DNA from: Pohlia nutans
Taxonomy: Eukaryota > Streptophyta > Bryopsida > Bryales > Mniaceae
Assembly (NCBI GenBank): GCA_022496805.1
Contig: CM040103.1
Location: 3,614,001 to 3,678,000 of the forward strand
Length of the DNA: 64,000 bases
Direction of reading: 5' to 3'
The notes beneath the pieces were generated by a model that saw only the letters and a program-made list of their open reading frames with translations, was not told where the DNA came from and did not search any database. The stretch's first letter is position 1; the number at the start of each line of letters is the position of its first letter. A program made the position numbers and the translations under genes. Below are positions 1-9,400 of this stretch, one piece after another.

Positions 1-778
1 GGTCTTCTTTATCGTCCCACACTCTTCGAGTAGTAGTCGTATACTCTTGTATATACTCGGTGCAGAACCCCAATGCCTCAACTATAGCATAGCCGCGGGC
101 CATGCTACCTTCTGGTTTATCTCGATTTCGAACGTAGGCTTTGAGTGTCTTCAAATATCTCTCAATAGGGTACATCCATCGTGTATGGACGGGACCACAA
201 ATTTCCACTTCCTCCACAAGGTGCAACACCAAGTGGCTCATAATGTCGAAGAATGACGGTGGGAACTCCTTCTCCAACATGCATAATGCGATGACCGCTT
301 CGCTCCTCATATCTTCTATAGCCTTCGGATCGATGGTCTTCGCACATATCCTCCGGAATACTCGGCTCAACATTATTATTGCCGTTCGAACTTCCTTTGC
401 CAATGTAGTGCGTACACACAGCGGCAGCACCTGCTGGAGGAGGACATGGTAGTCATGTGATTTAAGCCCTTTGATTTGCCTATCCGTGTTCACACGCTTC
501 TTCAGATGCCCGACGTATTTAGATGGGGTTCGCAAGGAACGCAATTGGTCCACAAAGACCTTACGCTCTTCTTCCGTAAGAACGTATGATGACCTAGGTA
601 AGATGACGCTGCCGTGTTTTTTTCCGCGTACGGGCCATAGATGTTTCCGTATACCCGCTTCCTTCATATCAAGACGAACTCCTAGTGTGTCCTTCTCTCC
701 GAATATAGTCTTCATAATATTTTCGGCAATGTTTTTTTCACAATGCATGACATCCAACGTGTGTCGGATGAGAAGATC
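1..778 (-). CDS. TNP2 transposase C-terminal exon with DUF4218, runs off window
   Basis: Read on the minus strand, the exon starts at 778 after a TATAG acceptor with DLLIRHTLDVMHCEKN, the TNP2 hallmark usually written DVMHIEKN. It continues open to the window edge. The DUF4218 domain follows: LKSHDYHVLLQQVLP, then SRVFRRICAKTIDP, then HLVLHLVEEVEICGPVHTRW, MYPIERYLKTLKAYVRNR and KPEGSMARGYAIVEAL. These match the conserved C-terminal half of CACTA TNP2 proteins. No stop or frameshift is seen in this stretch, so this part of the transposase may still be intact. The remaining C-terminus and the 3' end of the element lie to the left of the window. The exon joins 1027-2632 in phase 0. Confidence 0.88.
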
Positions 779-1026
779 CTATATAGTTACTCCACAGAGT
801 CACATATTACATTCCATGCAGTACATCATGGAACTGTGTAGTCACATTCTGCGTCTCATCACCACACTGAGTCCTAAACTAGATTCCTAAATTCTGAGAT
901 GCACTGTACATAGTCATATTCCATGACACCTCACTGCATTCGATCAGTTTGGATTTAGGGTCCACGCATGACAATATCGCTGTCTACGGTCATGTCAATG
1001 TACAAGACTGCGCTAGATACACTTAC
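779..1026 (-). other. Intron of the TNP2 gene
   Basis: The donor GTAAGT reads on the minus strand from 1026 directly after PYWK, and the acceptor AG lies at 780-779 before DLLIRH. Both flanks are phase 0, and removing the 248 bases restores the family sequence LPYWxxLLxRHxLDVMH. The intron contains several short AGTCACAT/TATGACT motifs of the kind found in the subterminal regions. Confidence 0.8.
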
Positions 1027-2632
1027 TTTCCAATAGGGAAGGTCAAAAAGACAAGTCCTCCTCTTCACCCCGTGTTCGTGTACGGGGTCTGGCGTTTGTC
1101 GTCCTTCGTTCGTGTGCATCTTGCTTGTCCACTCTGCTCGAGCCATCGCAAACGCCAAGTGCTCTCCACCGCTCATCCTTCGCGGTGGAGGTCTCATGTC
1201 GGGTTGACCATCAAAATTTGCCCTTTGTCGCCTCCATTGGTGCGCCATCGGCAATTGCCGTCTATGCCCAAGGTATACATTCTTCTTCAATGCTTTCGAG
1301 CGCCGAGTAACTACGTTGGGGCCACACACGGGACACGCCTTGTATCCTTTCGTGACTTGGCCAGAAATCAATCCGTATGCCGGAAAATCGTTCACAATCC
1401 ACAGTAGCATACCTCGGAGCTTGAATGTTTTGTCGCCGGAGTGTGACTGCGACCCATCCACGCATTCGGTCCCTTCCCATAGCTCTTGTAGCTCCTCCAT
1501 TAACGGTGCGAGGTAAACATCCACATTTTTGTCCGTCACACTTTCTTTTCCGGGTATTAATAGGGTTAGCATCAAAAAGAAGTTCTTGGTCACGAGCCAC
1601 GGGGGAAGATTGTAGTTCAGCATCACCACGGGCCACGTGGAGTGGCTAAGGCTTTGGTTACGAAATGGGTTCACTCCATCTAGTGCCAAACCTAGCCTAA
1701 CGTTGCGTCCTTCTTTCGCAAACTCCGGCCATTTACTATTCACGTGCTTCCATGCCTTTGAGTCAACCACGGATCTCATCACCTTGTCCTTGCTTTTTCC
1801 GTCCACGTGCCACTTCATGAGCTCCGCTAGCCGTGTGCAACTGTACATTCTTCGCAAACGAGGGATCAACGGAAAATGACGCAAAACTTTGACCGGTACC
1901 GATTTGGAGTTCTCTATGTACCGGGATTTGTGGCATATAGGGCACTCCGTCGCACCCTCCAGTTCTTTTCGAAATAAACAACACCCATCTCTACACGCAT
2001 GTATGGTGTTGTAGTACAACCCCAATTTCATCAACAAACACTTCGCTTCGTAGAAGGTTTTCGGAAGTGTGTTGCCCTTGGGCAATATTGACTCGTGCAA
2101 TAACTTCAACAATTCGTCCACACAGCTGTTGGATACGCCAAAAGTGGTGCAACAATTAAGTACCATGAGGATAGAGGTGAGACGATCGGATGAGCTCCCT
2201 GCATAAAGCGGAGTCCTTGCTTCGCTTAAAAGGACATCTAGTACTATGCCACTAGGGTCCTTGATGTTCATCGTTGTCCCGCTTGACTCCATAGGGTCGT
2301 TATTGTCCTCCATTCCGTTTTCGCTACCTTCGTCGTGACTTGGTGGGAAGGCATCGTCCCAGACCGGGGCCATTTCATTGAACTCCACATCAAATCCGTC
2401 ATGCATGGAAGGGTTGGTATCGCTCCCCCCTAAGTTCACGTTGTCATATTTGTTGAAGCACTCTGCCACCATGCGTAAAACATCTACTTCCCCGGCTTCT
2501 TCGCCGTCAATGTTAGGACTGGACGGGGGCTCGCTACCTTGCCCACTGCTTGGTGCACTAGGGGTCAAGTTCAAGGGGCTGTACTCGTCCTGCAGTTCCA
2601 AGGACAACACATTGAATGTCACATTCCAAAGT
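1027..2632 (-). CDS. TNP2 transposase core exon (CACTA)
   Basis: This is the main catalytic exon of a Transposase_21/TNP2 protein, which binds and cuts CACTA ends. In order on the minus strand are an acidic, Ser/Pro-rich stretch; a zinc-knuckle region with CRDGCC and ECPICHKSRY; then FAKEGRNVRLGLALDGVNPF, where the Asp of ALDG fits the first catalytic Asp; YNLPPWLVTKNFFLMLTLLI; DKNVDVYLAPLMEELQELW; and LLWIVNDFPAYGLISG followed by CPVC. These match TNP2 hallmarks such as RLGLASDGFNPF and NDFPAY. The open frame extends to 2655, but the first codons there are GTG-led and probably intronic. An acceptor ATCATCAG ends at 2633 and another (GGAACTGCAG) ends at 2590. The 3' end splices at 1026. No internal stop is seen. 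Confidence 0.9.
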
Positions 2633-2944
2633 CTGATGATTGCATTGAGGGTCACATCGTAGACATCATACGCAACATATGACTAGCTGGCATTCTATTA
2701 CAGTGTTAAGTAGTGACTAACTGTAGTCACTTTGGGAAAACGTGACTCACAGTTGTCACATTACAGTGGTAATCACAGACTGTCTGTAGTCATTTTGGAC
2801 GATAAGTATACGTTTACAGTTTACAGTGCAGTGATAAGAAGTGACTGTCTGTAGTCATTTTGGGAAAATTCAAGATAGACACTATACATATTACAGAGAC
2901 AGTCTCAGACTATCTTCCTGCCGTTTGGGCATATAGTCATTTAC

Positions 2945-3549
2945 CGTACACTACTCGGACTTAGAGGGTAATGCGCATAGAGTTCTTCTCCGGCAACAAT
3001 GTCCCTTGTTGCTATGGTAATTACATATCCCCATTCCTCGTGGTTCCACGGTTTAGGCAGCATGCGATACTCCCACATCACATTGCCTATTTCGGAGCGC
3101 TCGGCGGAACTATTAATGAATCCAGCGACATTTCCTTTCTCTACATCTCCGTCGATATACAGGTCCGACTCTGCGTGCATTACATACGATTTCATTTGGG
3201 ATTGTGCCTTGCTCAAAATTTTGAATTCCGCCGACGTGTACTGCGCTCCTACAAAAGGAAGCAGTTCCTCACCCTCTTTGGCTGGTTGCATTGCAAAGAG
3301 ACCCCAACCCATGAAGCGGTATTTAGACACTTTCACTTGCCATTCCCTTTTCCAAAATACGAATGGAGTTAGCTTCGGTATGGGCCCGTCGCACCATTGT
3401 CCATCATACACGTCTGACCGCCACTTCTGCAATCGAGAAATTCGCGCGGATGTTGAAGTGGGTCTGGCGCTCTGGGAGGATTGTGGTTGGCTTAGAAACT
3501 TGGTCAGCGATGTCAAACTTGCGGCTCTTACTAAGGGTCTCTATCGGGC
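2945..3549 (-). CDS. SET-domain exon inside the TNP2 gene
   Basis: The open frame (3516 to the stop at 2941, first codon TTG, so not a convincing start) has the SET lysine-methyltransferase layout. Within its 191 residues there is a GxG turn (GWGLFA, about residue 70), a GFINSS block (about 132-137, usually FINHSC) and GEELYAHYP (about 176-184, usually GEELxxDY). The NHS His and the Asp before the Tyr are replaced, so activity is doubtful, although the fold looks intact. The stop overlaps a donor, CG|GTAAATG at 2945, which is phase-compatible with the acceptor at 2633 and would fuse SET to the TNP2 core in frame. The upstream boundary is unclear: the acceptor at 3550 is followed in frame by a TAG. 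It could instead be a separate short gene. It lies on the same strand and between the zinc-finger and core exons of TNP2. Confidence 0.72.
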
Positions 3550-3663
3550 CTACATAATTCATTAACACATGTTTTTTTATACCAAATCACTGTACGTAGA
3601 ACCACGTCGCGTTGCTTACTAAGGAATGGGTACGCAGTTGAAATCATAGGTCTCATCACTTAC

Positions 3664-3862
3664 CATTATTGAAGCTGTGAAAACTGGGTCCCTTCTTCTA
3701 GTGCGAAGATGCTTCCGAATCGTCGCTCGGTCGAGGACTTTTCCTCCAGCACATTCCATGCATGGGCAGGGGTACCTCGTTAATCGCATGGAGTCTGCTT
3801 GGATCTCTTCCTCTTGCCATAATTGGAGATGATTCAAGCGCTCCTGTTGTCCTTCTTCCATC
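3664..3862 (-). CDS. TNP2 N-terminal exon, transposase-associated zinc finger
   Basis: The minus-strand exon starts after the pyrimidine-rich acceptor TTTTTTTCCGTAG with MEEGQQERLNHLQLWQEEE and ends at the donor GTAAGT at 3663. It contains YPCPCMECAGGKVLDRATIRKHL, a CPCxxC...HL arrangement typical of the transposase-associated domain at the start of plant TNP2 proteins (usually CPCxxCxN...V..HL). The open frame continues upstream to 3936 without a Met that clearly fits, so the ATG at 3861 is the likely start or the exon is preceded by another. The spacing to the core exon is filled by the SET exon. Confidence 0.68.
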
Positions 3863-4753
3863 CTACGGAAAAAAATCGAGCAACGACGTAGGGTGACATG
3901 GTGCTTTGAGGCATATACAATACTATAGTTATACACTCTAAAGGAGGGTGCAGTCAGTAATCTTAGGCATATTTTGTAGCTTAGGAAAATTACAGTAGGG
4001 AGTCATTCAAGGCTACAGAGTACTGTGCATGACTAGATGGCGTCATGACGATGACTCCAGAGTGTTATATAATCCCAAAGTGTCACATAAATCACTTCAC
4101 TAAGTCATTTTAGAATTTTTTTTGTTTGCTTCCTTCCTTGTTTTATATAAGAATTGATTGAATAATATTGGTAGTATGCACGACGTTTGGATCTGGGAGT
4201 CGCTATTTCTCTGTCTATCGTCACTTTAATTTCATTTAAATTATGCAGTCATGATGTACCAAACTATTTCGTATGGAAATCATTCACTACATGAGTAGAC
4301 AGAACCATAGATGAAGAAGTAACACATCAGTGATATTCCTGAGGCATCCCTACTAATGCAAAAGTGAATGAAAAACTTATCCACCAACCCAAGTTCATAT
4401 TCTTGCACTCCTTCCATACACCCCCCCTTTTGCGCAATTACACAGAAGTGGTCTATATAACATTCATATGATATGAATTGTACTTAGTAACTATGTAGAA
4501 TACCATTGTGAACTTATGACTCAGTACTGTCTGCTCTATGCTTTACTACGAATCACCGACACGTGGCCCTATCCCGAAGAAATGACTATATGCGCCTTAA
4601 GTCTCTAAAACAAAGTACGTTTGTAGCATTGGAGTGTGTACTATCTTGTTCCACGGAGCTGTCATCTTCTTCTTCAATACTACAACTTCCTTCATCTGAG
4701 GAGTTTGCAGTGCGGTTTTCAATATATGTCAGTGCTATCTGATTGTGTGTCTT

Positions 4754-5056
4754 CTAGGGAAGTTCACAGAAGCAGAACTCTGGAGGGAATATGGCGGAAG
4801 ATTTGGGCTCATGGCGACATGCCAGGCGTTTTTTTCTAATTCTGCCGTCCAAAGACAGCGCGTCCCGAGGGGATGGAAGCCTACAATTGCAGTTAGGATT
4901 CCGAACCCAACGAAGTACTATGCATCTGAGACATTTGCAGTCTTCGCAAATGTGTCTATGATTTCCACACATGTACATTCGGGTCACAAATGTCCATGAT
5001 GTGAACCTATACAAGCAATATTGGACCTCAGAAGTACTACGGGAATCTGCAGACAT
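4754..5056 (-). CDS. Cys-rich putative zinc-binding protein, copy 1
   Basis: A 100-residue ORF with an ATG start. The conserved core runs YRFTSWTFVTRMYM, then HICEDCKCLRCIVLRWVR, NPNCNCRLPSP, SLDGRIRKKRLACRHEP and IFPPEFCFC. The CxxCxCxxC cluster followed by CxC, CxH and CFC suggests a zinc-binding fold. I do not recognise the family. A second copy at 29883-30326 shares this core at roughly 60 percent identity by eye. Both copies are on the minus strand and lie 0.8-0.9 kb upstream of a minus-strand transposase gene of a different family. It may be an accessory transposon protein or an upstream exon. Confidence 0.55.
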   Translation of the reverse strand: MSADSRSTSEVQYCLYRFTSWTFVTRMYMCGNHRHICEDCKCLRCIVLRWVRNPNCNCRLPSPRDALSLDGRIRKKRLACRHEPKSSAIFPPEFCFCELP

Positions 5057-5939
5057 TTTGTGGTATGATGTGAAATTGCCAAAGAGGTGTGTAGCTGGAA
5101 CCTGTCAATCGCATACACTTTGATGTCGGAAGTCGATTCGTCCTGTTAACACAACTGATGACAGATGTGACGTCCACCGTGTACGTTAGAGTAAAGGGTT
5201 ACCTGCATGCTCCACCGGCAACGTAGACAGTGTTATTTATATTGTGAAGCATAATCGGCAACAAGGACACATTTTTCCATTTGACAAGAGACTTTTCTTG
5301 GACTAATCTTTCATAGTGCTTTTTAGATCATCTAGCGTGTAGGAATGGTTAAATCAGGTGTGTTGGTTCATCAATTTGCTTACATTTTGGTTCTTCAAGT
5401 AGGTGGAGACAGTTATTATACCCTAGTACTGGTGCACTCCTCTTTACTCAGGTAACGAGCTTGTGAAAACCAGTTTTGTGCACACCATTTGGATGTCAAG
5501 GTCTACGACTTTCAAGAGCGAGTTATACTGAACTACAGAGTCATTGACATGACTATAGAGCGTCATCTATATGACTGGGGAGTGTTGTATGACGGAGTGG
5601 TGTCACGAAGATGACCCTGCTCAGTCGTCTCTGTGTCGCCCGGCTTGGTCAACGGAGATACACGTGGCACCAGTTGACCAAGCGACCATCACTCAAGCAA
5701 TACTCACGGCGTACTATAGAGTTTTGCATGCAGAGTTCTCAAGCACCGTGAATGATGGCGCCTTCACCCCCCGCATACAAGCGCCTGAGGAGCAGTCGCA
5801 TCGAAGAGAACCAAGGAGTTTTGAAGAACTTGGGGTTGCCGTCGCTTTCAAAACAAACCTTCAAGAAGCCAAAAGACAAGAGGTGAGTGATTACCTGTGT
5901 GGTGTGACGTCCTTGAATTTGTGAATTGCGCTCTTCTTT

Positions 5940-6230
5940 TGTATTCCGACCTTGCTGAAACGAGGAGGTAGAGGTGGCCGACCTTGCCGATTCTCCCTGT
6001 CGAGGTTGCCGAATGTGTGAACTAGGTTGCCTAGGGTTTGCGCAAAAAAGTCGAAGTTGAATGTCGAGCTGGCCCGTTGCCGATTCTCTCTGCCGAGGCA
6101 CCTTGCCGAAATCTCGTCGCACCTTGCCGAAATCTCCTGCTGGCTTGTGCGTCACTCCATCTAGTGCCGGAATCTCCTTGCCGAAATCTCCTGCCGCATG
6201 CGGTACTCCTAGTGCCGAAACTCGCACTTG
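5940..6230. repeat. Imperfect CCTTGCCGAAATCTC repeats before the TNPA-like gene
   Basis: The motif CCTTGCCGAAATCTC and shorter variants (TTGCCGATTCTC, AGTGCCGAAACTC) recur at least seven times in under 300 bases. The minus-strand open frame across it reads out GDFGK repeats and is probably a by-product. The position, about 230-500 bases before the ATG at 6457, suggests leader or promoter sequence of that gene. Confidence 0.5.
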
Positions 6231-6456
6231 TCCGTGTACTCCTTCCTGGGTTCTAGTACCCTAAACCTGAAACAAGTACTGCGCCGTGCGGAGTGGGGGA
6301 ACATGAGGTCCCTTCGGTCCGTCGTTGAAACCCTAACTGCATCAAAACCCTAAGCTTGAAAACCCTAGTATGTTTTGCAGTCATATTGGCAGGCAGTTGT
6401 GACTCTCTGGAGTCATACATCGCTCCGGTTGTGACCCCGAGTAGTCGTATATTTGT

Positions 6457-9400
6457 ATGGATATGGATAATTTTGTTAGTAAATTGATTAGAGATGTTGC
6501 TAATATGCCGGATGAGAAGCAAATTGAAGTATTCCGCGCAATTGCGTGTTTCCCGGCAATTACGATGCCGGTGTTGGAAATGACTTCCATTGAGATCGCG
6601 GATGTTGTTGAGAGCAGTCGCACCGTGCCCTTGCAAGAGCCTCTCGCCGCCAAGCCAACGCGCACGCGACAAACACAGAGGAAGCTCCTAACCGACTCCG
6701 ACCGTGACGACGAGGAAGATGGTGAGGACGAACGCGTGGAGGAGCCGTTGAAGACGACACGAAGAAAGGCAAGAATTTCATCTCCAATTTGAAACCGCAA
6801 TCACTTACTTATTTCTGGAATGCATGGAAGTATTTATTTTCTGCCTTAGACCAAGCTATTTTCCATACGCCTGTGAATGTTTGGAATCTCTATAGAGTCT
6901 CGAAGTTTTCCATCTCTTTTAGACTGTCGCTAAGTTAATAAAAAGTTTTTGGTGCAATTCTTGTGTGAAAAATGAAACGGCTAAGAGATGATCAGTTTTA
7001 ATGCTTTTTGCAAATGGGAGGCAACACTTTTTCTGTCTTTGACCTTAGATGTTGCTTAGAACTCGATTCTGTTTTGAAGATATGTGATTATGAGTATACT
7101 GCAGCCGAGTGGATTGTAGTTCTTCTCGTTCCAGGTACTCTGACTTGAACTCAAGAGAAAGTGATTGTGTCCCTGTCTCCCGAGTTGAATGCTTGTGAAA
7201 GATCAAGCTCCAAGTAACCTTGCAATTGTGCATACTAAAACCGCTTGAACTAATAGCTTGAAGTCAATTATCGTCACGGGGTTGAAATTACAACCAAATG
7301 GATTCCTTGGAGGGCTTTTTGAGCTTTATGCTGGGGTTGTTACAGAAGCTAAGTTTTCTTTTTCATTTCTTCTCATACAACGTTTAAAGTTGACACTAAG
7401 CATTGGAGATCATCAACCTTATTGTGCGATTTTGTAGTTTTGTCTTTTTCGTCCCTAATGAACGAAAGGAGCATGGATGTAAAATGAAAAATTCCAACGA
7501 ACATATCTTGAAAATGTAATTCCAACAAAATCAATAAACAAGTGAATTATGTTGGTCAATAAACAAGTGAATTGGGATACGAGGGAACGTCACATAAAAT
7601 ATACAGTGTCCAAGGAGAATTGATATCCTTAACCACAAGTCGTTCAAAGGTGAACCAAAATGGTGTCCCTTAACATTAAATAGGCGCTTGTCACTTGATA
7701 GATAGATAGATTATAGGTACTTAATGACCTAACTCTACTGTTTTTTTCTACGTTTGAATGATCGGTTCTGAGTCTGTTGACATTGAGCAAAAACAACTAT
7801 ATCCGCAGTAGAGTAGTGAGGGATTGCAAGAGCTCAATGTTGTAATTTTTCTCAATAGGTGATACGAGTAAGAAGTAGTTGAACGGAGTACAATAAAGTG
7901 TCCATACTGTCTTTGCTGAAATATGACAGCTCTGAGCCATGAAATGTCACAGCACGGCTGACTACAACTTGAATATGACTGTATGTAGTCACATTTTCTT
8001 AAACAATACTGCAGTCATCTTAAATATGACTTCCCGCTGTCATTGTGAAGTATGTACAGTTTTGCACAACCAGGTTCTAGATTTCAGTGCAATGTCCACA
8101 TTTTCTTGCTTGACAACAAATTCGTCTATTTTAGGGACAGCGTGATTCTTTTGATAAGCCTAGGTCGTGGGCGGCGGACTCGTCTCGAAAAAACCGCAAA
8201 ATGTCTTCATCGAGGCGGGGGGGGGGGGAGCAACAGCGAAGCGCTCGATGAGGAGCTTGTGGAGGTGTCACCGAGCTTGCAAAAAACCCAGATCGAGGAT
8301 GAGGACGAGGCATCGGAAGATGAGTACAGTGACGAAGAAGTAGAAGACAGATCGGTCGGGGGGAACACGATGTTGAAGAACGAGATCGAGTTGAGAGAAC
8401 TGAAAGTTCTTAGGCGGATGGCAGAGCAGGGTGCAGATTCCCGTGGCTTGCGCGAGGAATTGCGCAACGTCGGTGCCTCCCCACGCCGGCAGTCGAAGTT
8501 GAAGGGGTTGAGGCGGCAAGTGAGGAGAAGTGACAAACTCGATGAGCGATTATGGGTCGAAGTTGACAATGGAGGAACGCCGACGGGAGCACACCGCCCG
8601 GATTGGCTCACCAAGTTACGGGGCTATTCCCGTGACTTGGACTGGAGCATTGACGACTTCAAGAATCATCCTCGAGCGCTCTTGATGGCGATCAAGAACA
8701 AGATGGCGGCGCAATACGAGTACCGGGGGGGGGCTAGGCGACGTTCCGGAGGACGTGTTCTTGTCGATTCTCCGGGGACAAATGCGAACAAAGAGGAGCA
8801 ACATGAAGAAAATTCTCGACCGGGGTGACCCTCTTCCAGGGTTTATCAGGAAAGAGCATGTGGTGAATTTCAAGAAATTGATAGCAAGGGAGGACAAGAA
8901 GGCCGAGGCCGAGCGGATGAAAAACGTGCGATGCACTATCGCGAACGTCTCGCACTCCGGTCGTTCGGAAGGAGAAGTGCGTTCACGACTGGTGAGGGAC
9001 CTTAAACTTTCCTTGCTCAATCAAATTGTGATGTAAAAATGCTTGTGATTTAGGCACCATGCGATACTGCTCAGTGTCGTATTCTCTAGTTCCTGGTATT
9101 TCCCTGGTAAGTGACTGTCTTCTGTCGTGAACACGACTGGACAGCGCCATGTTTGAAACCTGCTCTCAATGCAACCACATGAGAACACAGAGGTGTTCTG
9201 TGGTATTTGTTCTCTCATTGATCCTGGCTTTGATATTTGACAGTTGGATAGATGCTTCTCTTGCAGGCTGCAGAGTTAGACCGCCCCCCAACCCAGTTGG
9301 AAGTTGAGGCGGAGCTTGCGACACCGGGGAAATCAGGCCGGCCTCAAACGTCCTCTTCAAGGGGGGGTCCAGCATCATCACGAGGCCTTGCACCTTGGAG

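Noticed and set aside
2941..3516. Independent SET-domain gene with a start at 3516
   Set aside because: The first codon there is TTG and the stop overlaps a splice donor, so an exon model is preferred, although an independent gene is not excluded.
5739..6227. Minus-strand GDFGK-repeat protein
   Set aside because: The repeats come from CCTTGCCGAAATCTC tandem words; there is no sign of a gene on that strand.
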